This document shows, one piece after another, positions 1 to 7,185 of a stretch of DNA of 64,000 nt (the first letter of the stretch is position 1; each line of letters opens with the position of its first letter). Made by a program: the position numbers and the translations under genes. The notes below the pieces were generated by a model, which saw only the letters and a list, made by a program, of their open reading frames with translations, searched no databases and was not told the origin of the DNA. This stretch comes from Miltoncostaeales bacterium (lineage in GTDB: Bacteria > Actinomycetota > Thermoleophilia > Miltoncostaeales > Miltoncostaeaceae). The DNA lies in the NCBI GenBank assembly GCA_030833665.1, contig JAURGT010000002.1, positions 1-64,000 on the forward strand, read 5' to 3'.

Positions 1-1
1 G

Positions 2-247
2 TACGAGGTCGACGATGCGTCGTCCACGCCGCGCGCCCGCGAGGGCCTGGCAACGCTCTACCTCTGCGAGCGCGGCCACCGCACGCTCTCGATCTGGAGC
101 GAGCCACCCACCACGTGTCACGCGCCCATCTCGGCGCGCGCAGAGTGCGGGCGCCCCGTGTACCACTCCACCGAGCTGCCGGAGCAGGTGCAGAAGGCGC
201 TGAACCCGCTCAAGGCCTCCAAGAAGTCCTCGAAGGGCGGCGGCTGA
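2..247 (+). CDS. C-terminal end of an unidentified protein (partial)
   Basis: The frame is open from base 2 to a TGA and gives the last 81 residues of a gene that begins outside the window. The residues include a CERGH stretch followed by two more cysteines and a histidine (TCHAPI..AECGRPVYH), which could be a small zinc-binding fold. The tail is Lys/Ser/Gly rich and probably disordered. I do not recognise the family. A strong hairpin follows the stop. Its upstream neighbours are not visible, so no role can be inferred. Confidence 0.6.
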   Translation, partial: YEVDDASSTPRAREGLATLYLCERGHRTLSIWSEPPTTCHAPISARAECGRPVYHSTELPEQVQKALNPLKASKKSSKGGG

Positions 248-280
248 GCCGGCACCCCGCTGGGGTACCGATGGATCATG

Positions 281-306
281 CGAGGGGCGCCGGGAGGCGC
301 CCCTCG
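281..306. terminator. Bidirectional hairpin terminator candidate
   Basis: An 11-bp perfect stem, CGAGGGGCGCC with GGCGCCCCTCG and a GGGA loop, sits between the stop codons of two convergent genes. There is no long T-tract, only TGCTTTCCT, which is usual for GC-rich actinobacterial terminators. Confidence 0.6.
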
Positions 307-325
307 TGCTTTCCTCGCCCGGTGG

Positions 326-2119
326 CTAGGCGGCCGTCATCTCCTCTGCGCGCTCCACCATGCGCTCCATCTCGCGGAAGCCGGGATCCCAGCACGAAGG
401 GTCGGCGAGGTCGACGCCCAGCGGGCGCAGAAGATCACCCGGCTCGGCGGATCCGCCCGCGGCCAGGAACTCGAGGTAGCGCGGCACGAAGTCGTCGCCA
501 TCCTCGCGGTAGCGCGCGTAGAGCGCCAGCGTGACGAGGTGCGCGAACACGTAGGCGTATGTGTAGAACCGCGTGGAGATGAAGTGCGGGATGTACGACC
601 AGCCGAGGCGGTAGCCATCCGGCAGCTCCACTGCGTCGCCGTAGTAGGCGGCGTTACGGGCCACCCAGATCTCCGAGAGGCGGTCGTCTGTGAGGGTGGT
701 CCCCTCAGCGCGCATGCGGTAGGCATCCTGTTCGTACCGCGCCAGCACGGTCTGGCGGAAGACCGTCGCGAAGGATCCCTCGACGCGCTCGCAGACCAGC
801 GCGGTGCGCGTGGCCTCGTCCTCCTCCGTGGCCATGAGGTGGTCGAAGGTGATGATCTCGGCAAACGTGGAGGGCACCTCTGCCAGCGCGAGGCCCGTGT
901 GGTACGAGAGCGCTGTCTGGCGCTCTGATGACAGGGTGAAGTGCATTCCGTGCCCGAGCTCGTGCGCGAGGGTCATCACGTCGTCCATGCGGTCCGTGTA
1001 ATTCATGAGCATGAACGGCCGTGCGTCCTGGGCGACGGATGCGCAGAAGGCCCCGCCGCGCTTTCCGCTGCGGGGCTCGGCGTCGATGCGCTCCTCCTCG
1101 AAGAAGCCGTCGGCGATGTCGCCGATGCGCGGCGAGAAGGCGCGGAATGACTGGCCGATGATGCCGCGTGCCTCCGGGAACAGCACCTGCCGCGCCTCGC
1201 CCAGGGGCGCGTACTGGTCGGCCAGGTGCAGCGTGTCGAGCCCGAGCAGGCGGGCCTTCACGCGGAACCATCGCTGCGCGAGGCCATAGTGCACCTCGAC
1301 CGACGACATCATCGACTCGATCGCAGGGCCCGGAACCTCGTTGCGCAGGTGGGTCGGGTCCATCGGGTCGTCATAGTCGCGAAGGCGGTCCATCGCCAGG
1401 CGGTCACCGACGAGGGTGTCGTAGCAGTGCGCGAGGGTGGGCGAATGCGGCCCGAGGGCCTCGTAGAGGGTGTCGAGGGCTCGGAAGCGGATGTCGCGGT
1501 CGGGGTTGCGCACGCAGGCAAGCAGCCGGTCGATCGTGTGCGGCTCCATGCCGTCGCCGGAATCGAAGTCGGCCTCGAGCGTTGAGGTGATGCGCCCGAA
1601 CAGGGTCTGCCACGCGCTCGCGGCGGCGGGGCTGCGCTCGCCCAGCATGCGCTCCTCGGGCTCGGTGAGCGTGTGGCGCTTGAAGCGCCGGGCCGACAGC
1701 AGGTGATGGCGATCTGAGGCCACCTCGGGGGCGTTCGCGAGTTGTTCGGCGACGTCCTCGTCGAGGTCGAGCCATTCGAGCTCGAAGAAGCGCAGGGCGT
1801 TGGAGGCCTCCACCATGGAGCGCTCCATGAGCGAGTTGAGGTCCTGGTTCTCGGCGTCGGTCACGTCCACCGACTCGCGCAGCGAGGCGTACGAGTAGAG
1901 GCGCCCGATCTCGTTCTCGATGCGCGCCATCTCGGCGAGCGCCTCGGCCAGGGCGGTGCCGTCCATGGTGGCCAGTGCGCCGCGGTACCGGGCCTCGAAG
2001 GCCCGGCAGTCATCAAGCGCCTTCGCGAGGCGATCGCGGCAGTCGTCGGCGGATGCGCAGAGGGGGGAGAGGTCCCAGCGGACGCCCTCGGCGCGTGGTG
2101 CGGAATCGGTCGTCGTCAT
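326..2119 (-). CDS. pepF: Oligoendopeptidase F, M3 family zinc metallopeptidase
   Basis: A 597-residue protein of the usual PepF length. It carries the M3 zinc motif HELGHGMHF near residue 386, where the two histidines bind zinc and the glutamate is catalytic. An N-terminal helical region precedes it, as in the family. It should cleave short cytosolic peptides. The ATG is placed by a TAACGT -10 element ending 7 nt upstream, so the message is probably leaderless. That -10 begins inside the stop codon of the PHP gene upstream on the same strand, so it can be transcribed independently of its neighbour. Confidence 0.93.
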   Translation of the reverse strand: MTTTDSAPRAEGVRWDLSPLCASADDCRDRLAKALDDCRAFEARYRGALATMDGTALAEALAEMARIENEIGRLYSYASLRESVDVTDAENQDLNSLMERSMVEASNALRFFELEWLDLDEDVAEQLANAPEVASDRHHLLSARRFKRHTLTEPEERMLGERSPAAASAWQTLFGRITSTLEADFDSGDGMEPHTIDRLLACVRNPDRDIRFRALDTLYEALGPHSPTLAHCYDTLVGDRLAMDRLRDYDDPMDPTHLRNEVPGPAIESMMSSVEVHYGLAQRWFRVKARLLGLDTLHLADQYAPLGEARQVLFPEARGIIGQSFRAFSPRIGDIADGFFEEERIDAEPRSGKRGGAFCASVAQDARPFMLMNYTDRMDDVMTLAHELGHGMHFTLSSERQTALSYHTGLALAEVPSTFAEIITFDHLMATEEDEATRTALVCERVEGSFATVFRQTVLARYEQDAYRMRAEGTTLTDDRLSEIWVARNAAYYGDAVELPDGYRLGWSYIPHFISTRFYTYAYVFAHLVTLALYARYREDGDDFVPRYLEFLAAGGSAEPGDLLRPLGVDLADPSCWDPGFREMERMVERAEEMTAA

Positions 2120-2126
2120 GGCGGTG

Positions 2127-2132
2127 ACGTTA
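2127..2132 (-). promoter_or_regulatory. -10 element for leaderless pepF
   Basis: TAACGT read on the minus strand ends 7 nt before the pepF ATG. Its first three bases are the TAA stop codon of the PHP-domain gene. No ribosome binding site is visible. Confidence 0.55.
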
Positions 2133-2966
2133 GCCCAGCGCCGCCACGAGCAGGCGGTCGACCGTATCCTCCGGAAGCGCTGGATGGCCCGTGGAGCCGG
2201 GGTGGTGCGGGCTGGTGGGCCGGTGGTAGTCGGAGCCCCCGGATGGGATCAGTCCGTACTTGCGCGCAAGCGCCCCGTAGGTGGCGTACTGGTCGGGCGA
2301 GTGCTCCGGCCGATGCACCTCGATGCCGGCGAGTCCTGCCCGGGCCAGGCGGCCCACGAACGGGTCGAGGTGAGCGTCGTCGAGCTTGAGCGTGTACGGG
2401 TGTGCCAGCACCGGGGCGCCGCCCGATTCGCGCACCAGCGTGATGCCCTCCTCAACGTCGAGCCCGTCAGACCCCACGTAGGCGGGCCTGCCGTCGCCGA
2501 GGTAGAGGTCGAAGGCCTCCTTGCGCTCGGTCACGTGGCCTGCGCGCATCAGCGCCTCGGCGATGTGGGGCCGCCCGAGCGGCGCTCCCGCGGCCCCGTC
2601 GAGGACGTCCTGCCAGTCGAGCCCCACGCCCAGATCGTTGAGCCGGTCCACCATCTCGTGGGCCCGCTCGATGCGCTTGTCGCCGAACCCCGCGATCAGG
2701 CCCGACAGGGGCTCCGGGGCCTCGTCCGGGAAGTACCCGAGCAGGTGCATGCTGCCGTGGGCCACCTTGATCGACAGCTCGATGCCCGGGATCACCGTGA
2801 CCCCGATCGCGCGTCCCGCGGCCGCGGCCTCGGCGACCCCTGCCATGGTGTCGTGGTCGGTGATCGCCAGCACGTCCACGCCGCGCTCCGCCGCGTACTC
2901 CACGAGCTCGACCGGGTCGTGGGACCCATCGGACCGATTCGTGTGCATGTGGAGGTCGTGCGCCAT
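2130..2966 (-). CDS. PHP-domain phosphoesterase (YciV/TrpH-like)
   Basis: A 278-residue PHP-superfamily protein. The N-terminal metal motif HMHTNRSDG is followed by ITDHDT and later HP, GGSDYH and other metal-binding positions. Family members of this size hydrolyse 3',5'-nucleoside bisphosphates or 5'-phosphorylated short RNA; the exact substrate cannot be read from sequence. The ORF track starts at an upstream TTG, but the ATG at 2966 begins the protein directly before the PHP motif and lies 9 nt after a TACCGT -10 element, so I prefer it. It is divergent from the SUI1 homologue and upstream of pepF. Confidence 0.85.
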   Translation of the reverse strand: MAHDLHMHTNRSDGSHDPVELVEYAAERGVDVLAITDHDTMAGVAEAAAAGRAIGVTVIPGIELSIKVAHGSMHLLGYFPDEAPEPLSGLIAGFGDKRIERAHEMVDRLNDLGVGLDWQDVLDGAAGAPLGRPHIAEALMRAGHVTERKEAFDLYLGDGRPAYVGSDGLDVEEGITLVRESGGAPVLAHPYTLKLDDAHLDPFVGRLARAGLAGIEVHRPEHSPDQYATYGALARKYGLIPSGGSDYHRPTSPHHPGSTGHPALPEDTVDRLLVAALG

Positions 2967-2975
2967 TGGCGTTCG

Positions 2976-2985
2976 ACGGTACCAT
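2976..2985. promoter_or_regulatory. Overlapping bidirectional -10 elements (PHP / SUI1)
   Basis: The sequence ACGGTACCAT contains TACCAT on the plus strand (10 nt before the SUI1 ATG) and TACCGT on the minus strand (9 nt before the PHP ATG). The two hexamers overlap through a central GGTACC palindrome, so both leaderless genes appear to be driven from one symmetric site. Confidence 0.55.
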
Positions 2986-2995
2986 CGCCCCCGCA

Positions 2996-3355
2996 ATGGG
3001 ACGCATTCGACGGGATATCGGCGGCAACGCCCGCGCGGTCTACTCGAGCGAGTCGGGCCGCATCGACGCGGACGCGGCCGCGGAGGGCGGCGGCACGCAG
3101 GGCGCTCCCTCCCCGGGCAGCCCCGACGGCATCGTTCGCGTGTCGCGCACGAAGGCCGGGCGCAAGGGGAAGACGGTCACCCTCGTGACGGGCCTGCCGC
3201 CCGCCGACCTCGCATCGACCGCCAGTGAGCTCAAGCGCCTGTGTGGCTCCGGCGGGGCCGTGAAGGACGGCGTCGTGGAGGTGCAGGGCGACCACCGGGA
3301 CAAGGTGGCGGCCCACCTGGGCGCGCGGTTCCGGGTGAAGATCGCGGGCGGGTAG
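2996..3355 (+). CDS. yciH: SUI1/eIF1-family translation factor (YciH-like)
   Basis: A 119-residue protein whose C-terminal 75 residues are a SUI1 domain: a basic SRTKAGRKGKTVTLVTG strand-loop, CGSGGAVKDGVVEVQGDH and a final RFRVKIAGG. This is the bacterial homologue of eukaryotic eIF1, thought to act in start-site fidelity on the 30S subunit. The first 40 residues are low-complexity and unlike the family. I chose the ATG at 2996 over the ORF-track start 30 nt upstream because it fits the TACCAT -10 element and the family's usual length. It is convergent with the Ppx/GppA gene 11 bp away. Confidence 0.85.
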   Translation: MGRIRRDIGGNARAVYSSESGRIDADAAAEGGGTQGAPSPGSPDGIVRVSRTKAGRKGKTVTLVTGLPPADLASTASELKRLCGSGGAVKDGVVEVQGDHRDKVAAHLGARFRVKIAGG

Positions 3356-3366
3356 CCCGCCGGTCG

Positions 3367-4914
3367 CTAGGCCCGCTCCACGGCCAGGTGGCGGCCCGTG
3401 GCCTTCTTGAATACCTCGGCCTCCTGCCGGGCCGACCACATGGCCACGTCCACATCGCCGTGCGCCTTCAGCCAGAGGGTCACCCGGTCGCCCGATAGCG
3501 CGCAGTCGATGCCCGTGATCGCCCGCGCGCGTCCCACCTCCAACTGCTCGGCGATGCGCAGGAATGCGGCGAGCCGGAGGATGCGTTCCTCGTCGCGGCT
3601 CTTCAGGAGTGCGCCCAGTGACCCCGGTGACTGGACCTGCTTGCGGTGGCCGCGCACGAGCTGGGCGATGATCACCAGCTCGCGGTGGCGGAACCCCGGG
3701 AGCCCTGCATTGAGGACCAGGTAATGGCCGTGCTTGTGGTGGTCGTTGTAGTCCACGAGCGTGCCGACGTCGTGCAGCATGGCGCCGGCCCACAGCCACT
3801 CGCGCTCGCGCGGGTCGCCGTCATGCACTCCCAGGCGCGCGAGCCCGTCGAAGATCTCGAGCGCCAGCCGCGCCACCTGCTCGCAGTGCGGGCGGTCGTA
3901 GCCGTACACCTCGGCGAGGTCGCGCACGCTCGTGGTGCGCACGTCATCCACGAGTGGCGGGTCGGCGGGCGCCAGGTAGCCCTCCCAGAACACGCCCCAC
4001 CGCAGTCCCTCCGCGCATACCTCTACGCGGTCCACCTCGGCGGCCTGCATGAGTGCGTCCACGACCACGGCCCCCGCCAGCATGATGTCGGCGCGATCGG
4101 CCTTGAGCCCGGGGATGCGCTTGCGCTCGCGACGGGGCAGAGAGGTCATCCGCTCGATCAGCTCGCGCAGGGCATCCCTGCCGAGGAGGAAGCCGTGCAC
4201 CTCGCCGAGCGGATACGACTCGGCCTTCTGCGCCATCGCGGCGAGCGTGCGCACGGCGCCGCCCATCGCCACGAGGCGATTCGCTCGTGCGATCCACGGC
4301 TCGAGGTGGAACACGTCGAGCGCATGGCGCCTGACGGCCCGGACGTCCTCCTTGGTCTGCACGCTCTCCGACATGAATGCGTCGGTCATGCGCACTGCGC
4401 CGAGGGGGTGGCTTACCGAGCGCGCGAGCAGGCGATCCTCCACGAGGCCCACCTGGATGCTCCCGCCGCCGAGCTCGGCCACCAGCCCGTCGGTGAGGGT
4501 GGTGCCATTGACCGCACCGAGGTAGCCGTAGCGCGCCTCCTCCTGGCCGGAAACCACCCGGGCCGGGAGCCCCGCGTCGATGATGGCCTGGAGCACCTCG
4601 TCGCCGTTGGGGGCGTCGCGAATGGCGCTCGTGGCCACGGCGCGGACCTCGTCGATCTCGGACCCCCCGCAGAAGCCGGCGAACAGGCGCGCGACGCGCG
4701 CCGCGCGCTCCACGGCGTCCGGCGCGATGGGGTCCCCCGGCGGGGTGCCCTCGGTGAGGCGGACGACCTCGCGCACCTCGTCCACCAGTCGGAAGGGGCC
4801 GCCGGGGCGGTACTCGAACACCACGAGCCGGAATGTGTTCGACCCGAGATCGACTACTGCCAGGCGACGCGAGCCGGCCGTCGCGCCATTCGTGCGCGCT
4901 ACCCTAGATCCCAT
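3367..4914 (-). CDS. Ppx/GppA-family exopolyphosphatase / pppGpp phosphatase
   Basis: A 515-residue member of the ASKHA-fold Ppx/GppA family. The N-terminal phosphate loop (VVDLGSNTFRLVV) and the second loop (AELGGGSIQ) are intact, and the C-terminal part has an HD-like helical domain with LHDVGTLVDY. Such enzymes remove terminal phosphates from polyphosphate or convert pppGpp to ppGpp. The ORF track extends 55 codons upstream, but the ATG at 4914 is the first start close to the conserved domain. That ATG overlaps the start codon of the divergent HD hydrolase in a single CATG. The shared alarmone chemistry of the two genes suggests a functional pair. Confidence 0.88.
   Translation of the reverse strand: MGSRVARTNGATAGSRRLAVVDLGSNTFRLVVFEYRPGGPFRLVDEVREVVRLTEGTPPGDPIAPDAVERAARVARLFAGFCGGSEIDEVRAVATSAIRDAPNGDEVLQAIIDAGLPARVVSGQEEARYGYLGAVNGTTLTDGLVAELGGGSIQVGLVEDRLLARSVSHPLGAVRMTDAFMSESVQTKEDVRAVRRHALDVFHLEPWIARANRLVAMGGAVRTLAAMAQKAESYPLGEVHGFLLGRDALRELIERMTSLPRRERKRIPGLKADRADIMLAGAVVVDALMQAAEVDRVEVCAEGLRWGVFWEGYLAPADPPLVDDVRTTSVRDLAEVYGYDRPHCEQVARLALEIFDGLARLGVHDGDPREREWLWAGAMLHDVGTLVDYNDHHKHGHYLVLNAGLPGFRHRELVIIAQLVRGHRKQVQSPGSLGALLKSRDEERILRLAAFLRIAEQLEVGRARAITGIDCALSGDRVTLWLKAHGDVDVAMWSARQEAEVFKKATGRHLAVERA
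4900..4905 (+). promoter_or_regulatory. -10 element for the leaderless HD hydrolase gene
   Basis: TACCCT ends 7 nt before the ATG at 4913, so transcription should start at or next to the start codon. No equally good element is seen for the divergent Ppx/GppA gene. Confidence 0.5.
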
Positions 4915-5629
4915 GTCGACCGGCCCTCTCGAACCCCCGACCGTTGGAGAATCGAGCGAGGCGCTGGCACCCATCGCACCGCGCCACCTCGCGTGGCCGG
5001 AGCACTTCGACGCGGGCGACGACGTCGAGCATGCCTGGGCGACGGCGCTCGCCACGCTGCCCGCCGCTGACCGGGCCATCGTGCTGCGCGCTGACGCATT
5101 CGAGCGCGAGCGGCATGTGGGCCAGACCCGCCGCGGCAGCGAGACCCCCTACTGGCTCCATCCCGTGCGGGTGGCCATGGGCCTCATGCGCTGGGGAGTG
5201 ACCGACCGCGACGTGCTCGCCGCCGCGCTGCTCCATGACGTGGTGGAGGACACCATCACCACGCCCGAGGAGATCCGCAGCGCCTTCGGCGCCCGCACCG
5301 AGGATCTCGTGGTGTGGCTCACGGCACCCGACGCGCGGGTGGCGGGGGATGCCGTGCGCGATTACTACCGTCGGCTTCTCGAGCAGGGGCCCCCTGATGC
5401 GCACCTCCTCAAGATCGCAGATCGTTCGGACAACCTTCGCAGCATCCAGGCCCTCGTTATGCGCACGGGTGATCGCCACCGGCGCTGGGCAGGCACCTAC
5501 CTGCATCGCACCCAGTGGCAGGTGCTCCCGCTCGCTGCCGAGGCCCCGTCGCCGGCCCGCGTGGCGCTTGTCACGGCGATGGCTGATCTTGCGCCTCTGG
5601 TGGAGCCGCGCGGCTTCACCGAGCCCTAA
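4913..5629 (+). CDS. HD-domain (p)ppGpp hydrolase-like protein (Mesh1/SpoT type)
   Basis: A 238-residue protein built on a SpoT-type HD hydrolase: HPVRVAMGLMRWG, then AAALLHDVVEDT with the HD and ED metal/catalytic pairs, and later DRSDNLRSIQAL, equivalent to the conserved DRLHNLRTL. There is no synthetase domain, so it looks like a small alarmone hydrolase that would convert (p)ppGpp to GDP/GTP; a different nucleotide substrate is possible. The first 45 residues are non-conserved. The start is fixed by the leaderless -10 at 4900. It is divergent from a Ppx/GppA phosphatase whose start codon it overlaps. Confidence 0.8.
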   Translation: MSTGPLEPPTVGESSEALAPIAPRHLAWPEHFDAGDDVEHAWATALATLPAADRAIVLRADAFERERHVGQTRRGSETPYWLHPVRVAMGLMRWGVTDRDVLAAALLHDVVEDTITTPEEIRSAFGARTEDLVVWLTAPDARVAGDAVRDYYRRLLEQGPPDAHLLKIADRSDNLRSIQALVMRTGDRHRRWAGTYLHRTQWQVLPLAAEAPSPARVALVTAMADLAPLVEPRGFTEP

Positions 5630-5714
5630 CAGCACCTCCACACGGCCGTCGCAGGCCCGGGAGTTGGATTCCCCGCAGATGAGGTGGGTTCCAACGCCGG
5701 TACAGGAGGAGATC

Positions 5715-5888
5715 ATGGGCACCGTCATCGACATGAGGAGCGGGGAGGTCGTCGACATGAATCGTGTCGCCGCTCTCCTCGACCGGCTGGAGTGGAGGCT
5801 CGACGAGCCGTGCTCCGTGCCGGGTTGCTCCCACGATGGGGAGTGCTGCGGGTCGGCTGGGGAGCACGAGCTCCCCAGCGCGGCCTAG
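5715..5888 (+). CDS. 57-residue Cys-rich miniprotein, unknown function
   Basis: A short frame that the ORF track only shows buried inside a longer shadow. It has one of the best ribosome binding sites in the window: AGGAGG at 5704-5709, 5 nt before the ATG. The N-terminus (MGTVIDMRSGEVVDMNRVAALLDRLEW) is likely helical. The C-terminal half holds CSVPGCSHDGECCG, four cysteines and a histidine in 13 residues, which could bind a metal. No family is recognised. It lies 85 bp after the HD hydrolase gene and before a strong hairpin. Confidence 0.6.
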   Translation: MGTVIDMRSGEVVDMNRVAALLDRLEWRLDEPCSVPGCSHDGECCGSAGEHELPSAA

Positions 5889-5898
5889 ACCTCCTGAA

Positions 5899-5971
5899 GG
5901 TCCGGGGGGCGTCGCGCGCCGGGACAGGGCTCCGTCCCAGGCGCAGGCGCCCCCCGAGGCATTTCCGGACC
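5899..5971. terminator. Nested hairpin between convergent genes
   Basis: GGGGGGCG at 5904-5911 pairs with CGCCCCCC at 5948-5955. Outside it GGTCCGG can pair with CCGGACC, and inside it GGGAC pairs with GTCCC. It fills the gap between the miniprotein stop and the RNase D stop, so it probably terminates both. Confidence 0.5.
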
Positions 5972-5977
5972 CGGTCG

Positions 5978-7165
5978 TTAGTGGCCGGGTAGCTGGATCT
6001 CGGCCAGGTAGGGCGGGCCGGCAAGCGGCGCGAGGCCGAGGCGGCCCGCCGCGAGATCGATAAGGGCATCGCCGGCGACCTGGCGGCGCCAACCGTGCCC
6101 CAGAGAGAGCCCCTCGAGCTGATCGTCCAAGAGCACGGCGGCGAGGAAGGCGTCGACGTCGTCGCGCGTGGCCACGAGGGTGGGCGCGAGCTCCACTGCC
6201 GCCGATCGGGCGGTGAGGAGGATCTGCGCGAGCGGGGTGAGCGTGTCGAGGCGCGCCTGCACCTGGGCGGGCGGCGGCGGCCCGAGCGCGATCGGCGGGT
6301 CGCCTGCCGCTTCATCCATGGCGGCGATGAGCCCCTGGGCCTCGCGCTCGCGCATGGCGGAGGGCACCCCGCGCTCATCGAGCAGCGCCCCGGGGCTCTT
6401 CGGGCGTCGCCGCGCGATCTCGAGGAGCGTGCGATCGGGCAGCAGCCACCCGACGGGGCGGTCACGGCGGCGGGCCTCCGTCTCGCGCCAGGCCGCGGCC
6501 CGGCGCAGCACCGCGCGCTCGGCCGGCTGCAGGCGGCCTTGGCCCTTCACCTTGCGCCAGGCCGCGAATGGGTCGGGTGCCACGCGCGCGGCCGGTCCGT
6601 AGCGGCGCTCGTGCTCCTCGAGCACCCACTCCGTGCGTCCGAGTTCGGCGGCGCGGCGCATCAGTTCGTCCACCATGGGGAAGAGGTGGGCGACATCGGT
6701 GGCGGCGTACTCCAGCTGAGCCTTCGTCAGCGGTCGCCTCGACCAGTCGGAGTAGCCCTCGGTCTTGGGCACGCGCACGTCGAGGACGCGCTGCAGCAAT
6801 GCCCCGAGGCTCTGCCCGGCGCCAAGGCCCACGAACCCCGCAGTCAGCTGGGTGTCGAGCAGGTTCGACGGGCGCACGTCGAACCCGAGCGCGAAGAGCG
6901 TGAGGTCGGCGCTCGGCGCGTGCATCACCACCTCCACCGCCGGATCGGCCAGCAGGGCGGCGATGTCGTCGAGCGCGCCGCCTTCGATCGGGTCGATGAG
7001 CGCGATCTCGTCCGGGGTGGCCACCTGCGCAAGGCAGGGGATGGGCGCATAGGTGCGCTCCCAGAGGAACTCCACGTCAAGGGCCATGCGCCCGTGGGCG
7101 CGGACGCGCTCTGCGAGGCTGGAGACCTCGTCGGTCGCCACGAGGATGTTCGTACGATCGCTCAC
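5978..7165 (-). CDS. rnd: Ribonuclease D (3'-5' exoribonuclease with HRDC domain)
   Basis: A 395-residue DEDD-family nuclease. Exo I is MALDVEFLWERTY (DxE metal ligands), Exo II is in HAPSADLTLF, and Exo III is YAATDVAHLFPM with the usual catalytic Tyr-Asp. HRDC-like helical domains follow. It trims tRNA and other stable RNA precursors. The ORF track starts at ATG 7177, but that ATG lies inside the promoter: the GTG at 7165 is 8 nt after a TAATGT -10 element and gives the usual short N-terminus. It is divergent from an ABC-F gene. Confidence 0.9.
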   Translation of the reverse strand: MSDRTNILVATDEVSSLAERVRAHGRMALDVEFLWERTYAPIPCLAQVATPDEIALIDPIEGGALDDIAALLADPAVEVVMHAPSADLTLFALGFDVRPSNLLDTQLTAGFVGLGAGQSLGALLQRVLDVRVPKTEGYSDWSRRPLTKAQLEYAATDVAHLFPMVDELMRRAAELGRTEWVLEEHERRYGPAARVAPDPFAAWRKVKGQGRLQPAERAVLRRAAAWRETEARRRDRPVGWLLPDRTLLEIARRRPKSPGALLDERGVPSAMREREAQGLIAAMDEAAGDPPIALGPPPPAQVQARLDTLTPLAQILLTARSAAVELAPTLVATRDDVDAFLAAVLLDDQLEGLSLGHGWRRQVAGDALIDLAAGRLGLAPLAGPPYLAEIQLPGH

Positions 7166-7171
7166 AACACC

Positions 7172-7179
7172 TAACATTA
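7172..7179. promoter_or_regulatory. Perfectly symmetric bidirectional -10 (rnd / ABC-F)
   Basis: CTAACATTAG gives TAACAT on the plus strand and TAATGT on the minus strand. Each ends exactly 8 nt before a GTG start codon (7186 forward, 7165 reverse). One AT-rich palindrome therefore seems to launch two leaderless messages in opposite directions. Confidence 0.6.
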
Positions 7180-7185
7180 GGCGTA

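Noticed and set aside
4914-5079. Upstream extension of the Ppx/GppA ORF
   Set aside because: The extra 55 residues overlap the conserved HD-hydrolase coding sequence on the other strand and have no homology to the family.
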